From SLDF01 sp964537925 (GTDB lineage Bacteria > Bacteroidota > Bacteroidia > Chitinophagales > Saprospiraceae): a stretch of 64,000 nucleotides of DNA. Of the stretch, positions 33,213-43,310 are shown piece after piece. Positions within the stretch are counted from its first letter, which is position 1; every line of letters begins with the position of its first letter. The notes beneath the pieces were generated by a model. The model saw only the letters and a list, made by a program, of their open reading frames with translations, was not told the DNA's origin and did no database searches. The DNA lies in the NCBI GenBank assembly GCA_964537925.1, contig CAZICV010000003.1, positions 124,001 through 188,000 of the forward strand. Reading direction: 5' to 3'. Both the position numbers and the translations under genes were made by a program.

Positions 33213-34691
33213 ATGAACAAGCAAGCTCAAATAAAACACCCGATCATGGCAAACCGGAAACTCTGTATGGCCGCGCTCTTCTGCTGCGCGATAGCGCTGC
33301 TCCCGGCATGTGAAAAGATCCTGGACAAGGACCCGCTCGGCAGACTGGATTCAGGCTCATTTTTCCAGACCGCCGGGGATGCCCTCCAGGCCGTCAATGC
33401 TGCCTATGAGCCACTGACCTTCGGCAACAAGAACAACAACTTCTACTGGGCCATGGGCGTAGTGTGCGGAGATGAAGCGGTAGCGGGCGGCGACGGCTCC
33501 CGCCCGGGGATCGTGGAGATGGACTTCTTCACGTACACGGCGCGTACACAGGAGTTCAACGACCTGTGGCGGCTCTATTACTCCGGCATCACCCAGTGCA
33601 ATGTGGTGATCGAGCGCATAGCGGATATCAATATGGACGCAGCGCTCAAGAGCCGCATCACCGGCGAAGCGCTTTTCCTGAGGGCATTCTACTACTTCCA
33701 GCTTACACAGGTATTCGGGGAAGTGCCGCTGCTGATCCGGGTGACGCCCCCGGATGAGCTCAAAGTGCCAAAGACGGCGCGTGCGGATATCTACCGCCAG
33801 ATCCTGCAAGACTGTGAGGACGCCGCCAATGCACTGCCTGTACAATACGGCGCTGCCGATGTAGGCAGGGCAACGAAAGGCGCTGCCCTGGCGCTGGCCG
33901 CCAAGACCCAGCTCTACGCGAAAAACTGGACTGCCGTACTGGACTATATCCGCCGCATCAAAGACCTGGGCATCTATGCGCTGGTACCCGACTACCGGGA
34001 CAACTTCCGCAAGACCACGCAGAACAACAGCGAGTCGGTCTGGGAGATACAGCATACGAACCTGGAACTGGGCGTAGGCAACTCGCTCAACCAGTGGTGG
34101 GCTTCCAAGAAGTTTGGCGAAGGCTACGGGTTTGCGGAAGTGACACAGGACTATGTGGACGCATTCGAGCCGGGCGATCCCAGGCTCAAGTTTACCGTAG
34201 CGATGAACAACGACGAGTATTTCGGCCTCATATACAAGCCTTCGTTCTCCTCTACCCGCTATGGTCCCAGGAAATACCTGCAGGCCGATACGGAAGTGAC
34301 GCAGAAAGCGGACGGCGATATCAACTACGCGGCGATCCGCTATGCGGAAGTACTGCTGTGGGAAGCAGAAGCCCTGGCCGAACTGGGCCGGGTCACCGAG
34401 GCCCAGGGGCCGCTGGAAAAAGTGCGCGCCCGTTCACGGGCGCTGGCTGCCGACCCGGTCAATGCACTGCCCGCAGTGACTACGAGCGACCGCCAGGAGA
34501 TGATCGATCGTATCCGCCACGAGCGTCATGTAGAGCTGGGCTTCGAGATGCACCGCTTCTTTGACCTGGTACGCTGGGGCATTGCAGCCGAAAAGCTGAG
34601 CGGCTTCGTACCGGGCAAACATGAAGTGTTCCCGCTGCCGCAGGCAGAGCTCGATCTCAACAGCCGGTTGATCCAGAACAACAACTATTAA
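33213..34691 (+). CDS. susD: SusD/RagB-type glycan-binding lipoprotein
   Basis: A 492-residue SusD-family protein. It has a lipobox (FCCAIALLPACEK); an ATG at 33246 is an alternative start that keeps the signal. The N-terminal region shows LGRLDSGSFFQTAGDALQAV. Helical TPR-like pairs follow (NDLWRLYYSGITQCNVVIER, ITGEALFLRAFYYFQLTQVF, EVPLLIRVTPPDE), then the family C-terminus (YAEVLLWEAEALAELGRVTE, IDRIRHERHVELGFEMHRFF, LVRWGIA and PLPQAELDLN). SusD proteins lid the SusC barrel and capture oligosaccharide at the cell surface. It is co-transcribed with SusC; the following gene starts 28 bases on. Substrate is not readable from the sequence. Confidence 0.95.
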   Translation: MNKQAQIKHPIMANRKLCMAALFCCAIALLPACEKILDKDPLGRLDSGSFFQTAGDALQAVNAAYEPLTFGNKNNNFYWAMGVVCGDEAVAGGDGSRPGIVEMDFFTYTARTQEFNDLWRLYYSGITQCNVVIERIADINMDAALKSRITGEALFLRAFYYFQLTQVFGEVPLLIRVTPPDELKVPKTARADIYRQILQDCEDAANALPVQYGAADVGRATKGAALALAAKTQLYAKNWTAVLDYIRRIKDLGIYALVPDYRDNFRKTTQNNSESVWEIQHTNLELGVGNSLNQWWASKKFGEGYGFAEVTQDYVDAFEPGDPRLKFTVAMNNDEYFGLIYKPSFSSTRYGPRKYLQADTEVTQKADGDINYAAIRYAEVLLWEAEALAELGRVTEAQGPLEKVRARSRALAADPVNALPAVTTSDRQEMIDRIRHERHVELGFEMHRFFDLVRWGIAAEKLSGFVPGKHEVFPLPQAELDLNSRLIQNNNY

Positions 34692-34719
34692 TCTTGTTTT
34701 CCTGACCAAAATATTTCTA

Positions 34720-37700
34720 GTGGCTTATTTCAGATCTATATTTTCCATTCTCTGCACACTGGCCGTAGCGGGTTCCGTATCCGCCCAGACGGGCCAGATC
34801 CGTATTCCCCGCATTGACCTCATGCCCAATGAGCCTACCCCGTTCAACGTGCGGGACTGGCGCGATGTGGCCATCAAATACGACTCCTTCGTGTACGATC
34901 TCGGCAGGACAGGACAGTATCTCCCACTGGTATTCACTACGCCTTCGGGACACAACTACCCGCAGAACCCCGCATTCGGTCTCAGCACCTATGTCGGATC
35001 CAACAATCCCAGGGCCAGTGAAGGGATCAATGTGTTGCCTTCCCTGGTCGGCGCTTCGCTCGCGGGAGTAGACAAAAGCAGCTCAATGGGCCGCAACTGG
35101 GTCCTGATGAGCCAGGATTTCTTCAACAAAAACAACGGTGAGCTGATCTACCTCAACAACACAAGTGGCCGCAGCGGCAACGACTGGTGGTACGATCTCA
35201 TGCCCAACATATTCTTTTACCAGCTCTACCATCTCTACCCGGGTATCGGTGACTCCGACTACCAGTTTGTCACCGTGGCTGACCGCTTTGCAGAAGCAGT
35301 ACGTGCCATGGGCGGCAACGACGCACCCTGGCAAAAGGCCAAAATGGACTACCGTGCCTGGAGCTTCAAGGACAAAACACCCAATCCGGGCGGTGTGATC
35401 GAACCGGAAGCAGCCGGGGCGTATGCCTGGGTGCTCTACAATGCATATACAAAAACCGGTGACCCGGAGTACCTCCGCGCCGCGGAATGGAGCCTGGAAT
35501 TTCTCAACGAGTGGACGGTCAACCCTTCCTACGAACTGCAGCTACCCTACGGCACATATACGGCAGCCCGTATGAACGCCGAAATTGGCACCGACTACGA
35601 TATAGAGCAACTGGTCAACTGGTCCTTTGACCGGGGACCACTGAGGGGCTGGGGTACCATCGTCGGCAAATGGGGCGGATTCGACGTATCCGGCCTGGTC
35701 GGGGAGGCCAATGACAATGGCAACGACTATGCCTTCCAACTGAACGGCGTACAGCAGGCAGCGGCGCTCGTACCAATGGTCCGCTACGACAAGCGCTTTG
35801 CACGCAGCATCGGCAAATGGGTGCTCAACATGGCCAATGCCACCCGTCTTTTCTTCCCGGGATTCCTGCCGGGCTTCCTGCAGGATGCCACGGAGTGGTC
35901 AGAGGCACACGACCCTGACCGCGTGATGGGCTACGAAGCCATGCGCGAAAAATTTGACAACAAATCCCCCTACTCCACCGGCGATGCACTGCAGGGCAAC
36001 TGGGCGGCGACCAACCTGGCGCTGTACGGCACCTCTTCGATCGGCTACCTGGGCGGGCTGATGCAGAAGACGGATATAGACAAGATCCTGCAGCTGGACC
36101 TGCTGAAGACGGACTTCTTCGGAGATGAGGCCTACCCTACTTACCTGCTCTTCAACCCTTACACAGGGGCCCGCACCGTGTCGATCGATGTCGGCGACCA
36201 ACCGGTAGATATTTATGAAGCCCTGTCCGAAAGCTTCCTGGTACGGGACATCACCGGCCAGGCTACCATCACCGTACCGGGCGACGAGGCGGTACTGGTC
36301 GTATTCACACCGGCGGGCGGCGAAGTACGCTACGAGCTCAACAGGATGCTGATCGACGAGGTAGTGGTAGACTATATGCAGTCCGCACAGTCGTACCTGT
36401 ATCCTCCCCGGATCAAGGGATTTGCAGCCGCCATGCCCCAGGTCGAGACAGGCGACTCTACTGCCGTGTTTGCAACCGCATACGACAAGGACTCTGAAGA
36501 CCTGACCTATACCTGGTCGGCCAGCGTCGGTACGGTCTCCGGCAGCGGCGCTACCGTGACCTGGCATGCTCCGCAGGCAGAAGGCGCCGCCGAGATCACC
36601 GTCTATGTCGAAGATCCCGAAGGACACCGGGACAGCGCCGTACTGACCCTCGATATCGTGGCGGAGATCAATGTCGCCCCCGAGATCCTGGACCTGCAGA
36701 AAGAATATACTTATATCCATCCCGGGGGCCAGGTCGCATTCACCTGCTCGGCCCGGGACCGGAACGGAGATACGATCACCTACACCTGGTCGGCGAGCGG
36801 CGGGACGATCGAAGGCAATGGCACAGGGATCACCTGGAATGCCCCGCAGGCAGCAGGTATCTACACGATCAGCGTCCGGGCCGCAGACAACGGAGGCCTG
36901 GCCGATACGCGGTCCACGACGGTGCTGGTACGCGACTTCGACCCGGACCAGCGCATGGACCTCATCGCATACTACCCGTTCAGTGGCGACGCCCGGGATG
37001 CAAGCGGCAACGGGCTGCACGGCACGGTGACCGGCGCCCGGCTCACGGAAGACGCCCAGGGGAAGTCCTCCTCTGCCTACTACTTCAACGGGATCAACCA
37101 TCATATCACTGTGGCCAATAATGCCCTGCTCAACTTCCAGGAAGCGATCACGTTGAGCTGCTGGTTCAATCCAGCCGCACTACCTGAACGGGAGTCCTTC
37201 CTGCTTTCTCACGGAAGCTGGCAGAACCGCTGGAAAGTATCCATCACACCGGAAAGACAATTGAGATGGACGGTGCAGAACACAGCGGGTACGACCAGGG
37301 ACCTCGATTCGCATACCCTGATCGGCCGCGACAGCTTTTATCATATGAGCGTCTCCTTCGATGGCAGCTATATGATGATGTATATCAACGGCGAACTGGA
37401 CAGCTACCGCGAACTCACGGGCAGCATGAAACAGTCTGCCGTGGCTTTGCTGATCGCGCAGATGCTGCCCGGCGAGAGCAACTACAATTTCCAGGGTACG
37501 ATAGACGAGGTACGGATCTACGCCTCGGCGCTCAATCCCGCCCAGGTCCGCCAGCTGTATGATGACCTGACCAGCACCCGCACGGACGGAGAGACCACAG
37601 GTACCAGGGCCATACAGCTCAGCCCCAACCCTGCCGGTAATACCGTACACATCAGCCTCGATGACCGCTCGGTGCTCAAGGGCCGGATAGATATCTATAC

Positions 37701-37845
37701 GCCCGACGGCAAACTGGTGATCAGCCGCAACCTGTCCGGTGAAAGCAGCCTGCCACTGGATGTTTCCGACTGGAAGCCCGGCATGTACTTCGTCGTACAC
37801 AGCTCCGGGGGATCCACGCTGAGATCTGTATTCATCAAATCCTGA
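34720..37845 (+). CDS. Multidomain T9SS-secreted protein with unknown probable glycan-active domain, two Ig-like domains and LamG
   Basis: A 1041-residue protein starting at GTG 34720 with a signal peptide (IFSILCTLAVAGSVSAQ). Residues 30-540 form a large helical domain of a family I cannot name, homologous to the lipoprotein at 44613. Shared motifs are GVDKS, GND-W/Y-WYD (about 153-159), ARMNAE-x-GT-x-YDI (about 283), GWG-x-I with WGG-x-DV (about 311-320) and MVRYD-x-R-x-AR (about 351). The alpha/alpha-toroid look and conserved Trp and acidic residues fit a glycosidase or lyase. Then come two Ig/cadherin-like domains (about 563-647 and 652-738, each with YTWSAS), a LamG domain (about 746-950, HGSWQNRWKVSI) and a T9SS sorting domain (LSPNPAGNTVHISL to the end). 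Surface enzyme is the best guess. Confidence 0.75.
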   Translation: MAYFRSIFSILCTLAVAGSVSAQTGQIRIPRIDLMPNEPTPFNVRDWRDVAIKYDSFVYDLGRTGQYLPLVFTTPSGHNYPQNPAFGLSTYVGSNNPRASEGINVLPSLVGASLAGVDKSSSMGRNWVLMSQDFFNKNNGELIYLNNTSGRSGNDWWYDLMPNIFFYQLYHLYPGIGDSDYQFVTVADRFAEAVRAMGGNDAPWQKAKMDYRAWSFKDKTPNPGGVIEPEAAGAYAWVLYNAYTKTGDPEYLRAAEWSLEFLNEWTVNPSYELQLPYGTYTAARMNAEIGTDYDIEQLVNWSFDRGPLRGWGTIVGKWGGFDVSGLVGEANDNGNDYAFQLNGVQQAAALVPMVRYDKRFARSIGKWVLNMANATRLFFPGFLPGFLQDATEWSEAHDPDRVMGYEAMREKFDNKSPYSTGDALQGNWAATNLALYGTSSIGYLGGLMQKTDIDKILQLDLLKTDFFGDEAYPTYLLFNPYTGARTVSIDVGDQPVDIYEALSESFLVRDITGQATITVPGDEAVLVVFTPAGGEVRYELNRMLIDEVVVDYMQSAQSYLYPPRIKGFAAAMPQVETGDSTAVFATAYDKDSEDLTYTWSASVGTVSGSGATVTWHAPQAEGAAEITVYVEDPEGHRDSAVLTLDIVAEINVAPEILDLQKEYTYIHPGGQVAFTCSARDRNGDTITYTWSASGGTIEGNGTGITWNAPQAAGIYTISVRAADNGGLADTRSTTVLVRDFDPDQRMDLIAYYPFSGDARDASGNGLHGTVTGARLTEDAQGKSSSAYYFNGINHHITVANNALLNFQEAITLSCWFNPAALPERESFLLSHGSWQNRWKVSITPERQLRWTVQNTAGTTRDLDSHTLIGRDSFYHMSVSFDGSYMMMYINGELDSYRELTGSMKQSAVALLIAQMLPGESNYNFQGTIDEVRIYASALNPAQVRQLYDDLTSTRTDGETTGTRAIQLSPNPAGNTVHISLDDRSVLKGRIDIYTPDGKLVISRNLSGESSLPLDVSDWKPGMYFVVHSSGGSTLRSVFIKS

Positions 37846-37891
37846 TATAACCGGGATGACCCATTAATCTGAAAAATAAAATCCTGTTCAT

Positions 37892-40800
37892 ATGAAAGTT
37901 TCGATACAAGTCTTTTACTGTCTCTGCTGCGTCCTGCTCCTGGGGCTCTCGCAGGGATACGCCCAGACGCCTGTCGCCAGCTATCCCTTCTCGGGCAATG
38001 CACGCGACCAGTCCGGCCTGGGTAACCACGCCTCCATCCACGGGGCCAAACTGACCGCCGACCGCTTTGGGTGGGCACGCAATGCATTCCTGTTTGACGG
38101 AGAACAGAGCAACCTGTCAGCGCCCAACGCTGCGCAGATCAACTCCGACTACACGACCATCAGCTTCTGGGTACGGGTAGACGAGCTCCCCGGCCAGGGT
38201 GAAGCTTTCCTGATGTCGCACGGCGGCTGGCAGGAGCGCTGGAAGATCTCCCTTCCGCCCCACGGCAAACCCGTATTCACCACCAACTATGCCAACGGCA
38301 TTTCCGACATGGACTCCGGTGACGGCAACGAACTGCCGGTAGGTGTCTGGAAACACGTCGTGATGGTACACGACGGCGTCAGCGACAAGATCTTCTTCGA
38401 CGGTGTGCTGGCCAACTCCAAAGCAGTGGCGGGCGCACTCAACGCGACGACAAACTACCCGCTGGGAATCGGCTTCAACCCGATCGACAAGGCAAACTAC
38501 TTCGAGGGTGCGATCGACGATGTGATGCTCTTCGATGTGGCGCTGAGTGATGCTGAGGTTGCACAGCTCTACGCTGACCAAAGCACGGCTCCGGCCACCA
38601 CACCGGGCATCGTAGCCAACTACTCTTTCTCCAACTCTACGAGAGACGGCTCTGCTTATGGCAACCACGGTACAGGCAAAGACCTTGTAGCGGGTACGGA
38701 CCGATTCGGTTTCGGAGCCAGTGCGTACGGCTTCAACGGCACCTCCTCTTCCGTTGAGGTAGCCAATTCCGCACCGCTCAATTCGGACTATACGACTGTC
38801 AGCTTCTGGGTAAGGGTGCGCAATCTGCCTGCACAGGGCGAGGCTATGATGCTCTCTCACGGCGGCTGGCAGGAGCGCTGGAAGATCTCTCTTCCGCCCC
38901 ACGGCAAACCCGTATTCACCACCAACTATGCCAACGGTATTTCCGATATGGATGCCGGAGACGGCAACGAACTCCAGGAAGGCCAGTGGCAACATGTCGT
39001 GATGGTACACGACGGTGTCAGCGACAAGATCTTCGTAGACGGTGCACTGGCCAACTCCAAAGCAGTATCCGGCAGCCTCAACAAGACGACGCACCCGCTT
39101 GGCATTGGTTTCGACCCGATCGACAAGACAAATTACTTTGACGGAGAGATCGACGAAGTACGCATCTACAACTATGCGCTCTCCGACCAGGATGTAGCGG
39201 ATCTGTATGCCGCACAGTCCACCTCTCCCGAGATCCCGCTGGACCTGGCAGCGGAGTACCGTCTCAACGGCGATGTACTCGATGCCAGCCAGTATGCCAA
39301 TCACGGGTGGCCGGGCAGCAGCGCGACGCCTGTAGCCAACCGCTTCGGGTATGCCTCAAACGCTTACTCGTTCGCAGGACAGGATTCTGTATACGTATCC
39401 AATTCGCCGCGTCTCAACTCCGACTATGCGACGGTCAGCTTCTGGGTGCGTATCGGCGAACTGCCTGCACAGGGCGAGGCATTCCTGCTGTCCAACGGCG
39501 GCTGGCAGGAGCGCTGGAAGATCTCCCTCCCACCCCACGGCAAACCCGTATTCACTACCAACTACGAAAACGGTATATCCGATATGGACTCCGGCTCAGA
39601 ACTGCCGACAGGTGTGTGGAAGCATGTAGTCATGGTACATAACGGGGAGAAGGACAAGATCTTCATTGACGGAGCACTGGCCAACCAGAAAGACGTAGTC
39701 GGCAAGCTCAACCCGACTGTGCAGCCCTTCGGTATCGGCTATAACCCGATCGACGGAGGTGGATACTTCAACGGCGAGCTGGACGATATCCAGGTCTATG
39801 ACCGTGCGTTTACGGACTCGGAAGTAGCCGGACTCTTTGCCAACCAGAGCCAACCGCCGGTGTTTGCGAGCGACCTGGTCGCAAACTATACCTTCAGCGG
39901 CAATACAAACGACAACACCACATACAACAACCATGCAACGGCCAATGGCGCTACTCTGGAGACCGACCGCTTCGGCAAAGCCAACCAGGCCATTGCCTTC
40001 GACGGCATCAACGATGAGCTCACGGCGGCCAACTCACCGCAACAGAACTCCGACTATACGACGATCAGTTTCTGGATCAACGCGGCCGAACTGCCTGCAC
40101 AAGGCGAGGCATTCCTGCTGTCCAGCGGCGGCTGGCAGGAGCGCTGGAAGATCTCCCTCCCACCCCACGGCAAACCCGTATTCACTACCAATGGCTCATC
40201 CGGCATATCCGATATGGACTCCGGCGACAGCCATGTAGTTACACCGGGCCAGTGGCAACATGTCGTGATGGTACACGACGGTACACAGGACAAGATCTTC
40301 TTCAACGGTGTACTGGCGAATGCCAAAGGCGTGACCGGTACACTCAACTCGACTACCCATCCGCTGGGGATCGGCTATAACCCGATCGACGGAGGCAACT
40401 TCTTCAAAGGCGCCCTCGACGAAGTGCGTATCTACAACCGCGCCCTCTCCGACGCCGAAGTAGCCTTGCTCTATGACCAGCAGTCCCAGCCGCCGGCAGG
40501 CGGCGATACGGAAACGCCTTCCGCACCGCTGGACCTCACGGCTGATGTACGCTTCACGACGATCACACTGTCCTGGCAGGCTGCTACCGACAATGTAGGT
40601 GTAGCCGCATACAATGTGTACCAGGACGAAGTGAAAATACTCACCACCCAGGCTACTGCTACAGTACTGGCGGACCTGGCTCCGCTCACGGATTTCGTAT
40701 TCGGCGTATCTGCCGTAGATGCTGCAGGCAACGAGTCGTCGATCACGACGCTCAAAGCCAGATCAGGTGAAGACGAATCCCCGGATGTGACACCGCCGAC

Positions 40801-42007
40801 CAAACCCGGCAACCTGTCTGCCGTGACCGGCTCCTACTCCGTGCTCCTTAGCTGGGAACCATCTATAGATGACCGCCAGGTAGCCGGATATGTGGTGCTG
40901 GTAGACGGTGAGACTTTTGACACATTGCCGGGCACGGCCACATCCGTACTGGTCACAGGCCTCGATCCCGAGACCCTGTACACCTTCGAAGTATACGCAT
41001 ACGACAATGCAGGCAATGAATCGGAGATAGCGGAGATCACGGTCAGCACCGATCCCGAGATCGTGACCAGCGAGCCGGGACTGGTAGCCTGGTACCCGTT
41101 TGAGGGCAACGCAGACGATGCTACCCCATACGCCAACCACGGCGTCATCGGTGGCAACCCGACCTTCGAGACGGTACAGAACAGGCCCAATGCGGCCGGT
41201 TCGGCAATCGTATTCGACGGCCAGCAGGATTCAGTCCTCGCTCCGAATGCAGTACAACTCATCTCGGACTTCACCACGGTGAGCTTCTGGATCAGGGTAG
41301 ACGGTCAAAACCTGGCTGATGCCGAAGCCTACGTAATCGACTTCGGCCAGTGGAGCCAGCGCTGGAAGATCTCGCTGCCCCAACACCTCAAAGTCGTGTG
41401 GACGACCAACAGCAAAAACGCCCAGTTTGACAACTTCATCTCCGATATGGACTCCGGCGACGGTAACGAGCTCTCCAAAGGTTTCTGGTGGTTCGTCACG
41501 ATGGTCCACGACGGCGTGAACGATATCATTTACCTGGACGGCCAGGAAGCCAACAGGAAACCGGTGACCGGTACGCTCAACAGTACCAACCTGCCTCTTG
41601 GTATGGGTAACAACTCGATAGATGGAGGACAGTTTTTCCACGGCGCACTGGACGAGGTCAAGATCTACAACAAGGCGCTCACAGCTGACGAGATCCTCAG
41701 CCTCTACAACACAGGTACGACCAGTATCCGTACGCCTGAGACCATTGGCAAATATGTACGTACTGTCTACCCGAGCCCGGTCAGGGAGATCCTGTATGTA
41801 GATCATACACTCGACCACTCACAGCCGCTGCTGATCCGTGTCATGGACGCCTCCGGCAGACAGGTGGATGCAATCCGCTACCAGAAAAACGAACTGCCGT
41901 CCGACAGATTTTCCGTGGACGTACGCAGCTACCCTGAGGGTATCTACTTCCTGAATTTCATCTCAGGAGAGACCAACCTGGGCGCTGTCAAGTTCGTCAA
42001 GAACTGA
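37892..42007 (+). CDS. T9SS-secreted protein with five LamG domains and two fibronectin-III domains
   Basis: A 1371-residue surface protein. After a signal peptide (CLCCVLLLGLSQGYAQ) it has four tandem LamG/concanavalin-like domains of about 212 residues each (roughly 28-860). Each contains Y-x-F-S-G/N, NSDYTTISFWV or a variant, GGWQERWKISLPPHGKPVFT and GISDMDSG. Two fibronectin-III domains follow (LDLTADVRFTTITLSWQAAT and PGNLSAVTGSYSVLLSWEPS, about 875-1060), then a fifth, more divergent LamG (SQRWKISLPQHLKVVWTTNS) and a T9SS sorting domain (VYPSPVREILYVDHTL to the end). No catalytic domain is evident; LamG domains usually bind carbohydrate, so this is probably a surface glycan-capture protein or adhesin serving the locus. 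The operon continues downstream with GH130. Confidence 0.85.
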   Translation: MKVSIQVFYCLCCVLLLGLSQGYAQTPVASYPFSGNARDQSGLGNHASIHGAKLTADRFGWARNAFLFDGEQSNLSAPNAAQINSDYTTISFWVRVDELPGQGEAFLMSHGGWQERWKISLPPHGKPVFTTNYANGISDMDSGDGNELPVGVWKHVVMVHDGVSDKIFFDGVLANSKAVAGALNATTNYPLGIGFNPIDKANYFEGAIDDVMLFDVALSDAEVAQLYADQSTAPATTPGIVANYSFSNSTRDGSAYGNHGTGKDLVAGTDRFGFGASAYGFNGTSSSVEVANSAPLNSDYTTVSFWVRVRNLPAQGEAMMLSHGGWQERWKISLPPHGKPVFTTNYANGISDMDAGDGNELQEGQWQHVVMVHDGVSDKIFVDGALANSKAVSGSLNKTTHPLGIGFDPIDKTNYFDGEIDEVRIYNYALSDQDVADLYAAQSTSPEIPLDLAAEYRLNGDVLDASQYANHGWPGSSATPVANRFGYASNAYSFAGQDSVYVSNSPRLNSDYATVSFWVRIGELPAQGEAFLLSNGGWQERWKISLPPHGKPVFTTNYENGISDMDSGSELPTGVWKHVVMVHNGEKDKIFIDGALANQKDVVGKLNPTVQPFGIGYNPIDGGGYFNGELDDIQVYDRAFTDSEVAGLFANQSQPPVFASDLVANYTFSGNTNDNTTYNNHATANGATLETDRFGKANQAIAFDGINDELTAANSPQQNSDYTTISFWINAAELPAQGEAFLLSSGGWQERWKISLPPHGKPVFTTNGSSGISDMDSGDSHVVTPGQWQHVVMVHDGTQDKIFFNGVLANAKGVTGTLNSTTHPLGIGYNPIDGGNFFKGALDEVRIYNRALSDAEVALLYDQQSQPPAGGDTETPSAPLDLTADVRFTTITLSWQAATDNVGVAAYNVYQDEVKILTTQATATVLADLAPLTDFVFGVSAVDAAGNESSITTLKARSGEDESPDVTPPTKPGNLSAVTGSYSVLLSWEPSIDDRQVAGYVVLVDGETFDTLPGTATSVLVTGLDPETLYTFEVYAYDNAGNESEIAEITVSTDPEIVTSEPGLVAWYPFEGNADDATPYANHGVIGGNPTFETVQNRPNAAGSAIVFDGQQDSVLAPNAVQLISDFTTVSFWIRVDGQNLADAEAYVIDFGQWSQRWKISLPQHLKVVWTTNSKNAQFDNFISDMDSGDGNELSKGFWWFVTMVHDGVNDIIYLDGQEANRKPVTGTLNSTNLPLGMGNNSIDGGQFFHGALDEVKIYNKALTADEILSLYNTGTTSIRTPETIGKYVRTVYPSPVREILYVDHTLDHSQPLLIRVMDASGRQVDAIRYQKNELPSDRFSVDVRSYPEGIYFLNFISGETNLGAVKFVKN
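37970..40500 (+). repeat. Four tandem DNA-level repeats of about 635 bp (LamG domains 1-4)
   Basis: The core GGCGGCTGGCAGGAGCGCTG occurs at about 38222, 38861, 39497 and 40127, giving periods of 639, 636 and 630 bases. Long stretches around each core are nearly identical at the DNA level, including third codon positions. The fifth LamG domain (core near 41348) is much more divergent. Confidence 0.85.
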
Positions 42008-42169
42008 TCTATTTAGCGTTTATACAGAGCCGGGGTTGCTTAAAGGGCAGCTCCGGCTTCTTCCCGAAACAAACTCAAGATTTCATATCTCCCTGTACTG
42101 ACCTTCTGCCGGACATAGTGTCCGCAGAGCGGGGCAGCACGGGGTATCTTCTGACTGAAACTAACTACC

Positions 42170-43255
42170 ATGTATCCTTCGTCCGGCCTGGCACAACGAT
42201 TTTCCCAAAACCCCATCATCACCACGAAAGACATCCGGCCCAGCTATCCCGGGCTGGTCGTAGAGTGTGTACTCAATCCCGGCGTCTTCGAATACGACGG
42301 CAAGATCTGGCTGATGCTGCGTGTCGCAGAGCGCCCGGTCCAGAAAGAGCACATCGTATCCCTGCCCGTGATGGGCCAGGACAATACACTCCGCATCCTG
42401 GAATTCGGCAAGGACGACCCGGACCTGGATCTATCGGATGCACGCTATGTACGCTACCGGCAGACCACTTACTTGTCCACTATCTCGCACCTGCGGCTGG
42501 TCTGCAGCGATGACGGTATACGGTTCTACGAACCGGAAGGCCGGCAGACAAGGATCTTCGGCCGCGGCGACCTGGAAACATTCGGCATAGAGGACGTACG
42601 GGTCAGTCTCATAGAAGGGGTATATCACCTCACCTATACCCAGGTATCCGAAAACGGCGTAGGCGTCGGCCTCATGCGCACCCGCGACTGGACCGATCTG
42701 TCCCGCGAAGGCATGATCATGCCACCGCACAACAAGGACTGCGCCCTCTTCGAAGAGAAGATCGGCGACAAATACTACTGCTTTCACCGGCCTTCGGGCA
42801 TCGACCTGGGCGGCAACTTCATCTGGATCGCCTCCTCCCCCGATATGATCCACTGGGGCGGGCACAAGTGCATCATGCATACCCGGCCCGGCATGTGGGA
42901 CAGCGCCCGTATAGGCGCGGGTGCAGCCCCTATACGTACGGCCGAAGGCTGGCTGGCGATCTATCACGGTGCAGACAGCAATAACCGCTACTGCCTCGGC
43001 GCCGTGCTCCTGGACCTGGATGACCCCTCCGTGGTCCGCTACCGCTCCGAAGCGCCGCTGATGGAACCGCAGGCAGACTACGAACTGGACGGCTTCTTTG
43101 GCAACGTGGTCTTCACCAACGGGCACCTGGTGGACGGAGATGAGATCACCCTCTACTACGGCGCCTCTGATGAGGTCATCTGTGCCGCCACGCTATCCGT
43201 ACCGGATATACTGGCTGAACTGAAAACCACTGCGGCCAACTCTGTCCGGCTCTGA
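42170..43255 (+). CDS. Glycoside hydrolase family 130 protein (mannoside phosphorylase/mannosidase type)
   Basis: A 361-residue five-bladed propeller enzyme of GH130, a family of beta-mannoside phosphorylases and beta-1,2-mannosidases. Typical pieces are FSQNPIITTKDIRP, ECVLNPGVFEYDGKIWLMLR, GIEDVRVSLIEGVYHLTYTQ (Asp142 matches the family acid), KDCALFEEKIGDKYYCFHRP, MWDSARIGAGAAPIRTAEGW, AIYHGADSNNRYCLGAVLLD and GNVVFTNGHLVDGDEITLYY. The H-R-P and the following Ala-rich G-A-G-A-A-P with later Y-H-G-A are phosphate-site regions in phosphorylases, so phosphorolysis is possible but not proven. No signal peptide, so it should act in the cytoplasm on imported mannosides. It is followed by an MFS transporter, a familiar pairing. 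Confidence 0.88.
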   Translation: MYPSSGLAQRFSQNPIITTKDIRPSYPGLVVECVLNPGVFEYDGKIWLMLRVAERPVQKEHIVSLPVMGQDNTLRILEFGKDDPDLDLSDARYVRYRQTTYLSTISHLRLVCSDDGIRFYEPEGRQTRIFGRGDLETFGIEDVRVSLIEGVYHLTYTQVSENGVGVGLMRTRDWTDLSREGMIMPPHNKDCALFEEKIGDKYYCFHRPSGIDLGGNFIWIASSPDMIHWGGHKCIMHTRPGMWDSARIGAGAAPIRTAEGWLAIYHGADSNNRYCLGAVLLDLDDPSVVRYRSEAPLMEPQADYELDGFFGNVVFTNGHLVDGDEITLYYGASDEVICAATLSVPDILAELKTTAANSVRL

Positions 43256-43310
43256 AAAGCCGGGTGTATCTTCACAGGAAGTCCCTTCACCTAAATACCT
43301 CCCCAAGCTC

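Noticed and set aside
35899..37104. A 401-codon open frame antisense to the multidomain secreted protein
   Set aside because: The plus strand encodes clear Ig-like and LamG domains here; the antisense frame is low-complexity and without family features.
38117..39304. A 395-codon open frame antisense to the LamG array
   Set aside because: It appears repetitive only because the LamG repeats are repetitive on the sense strand.
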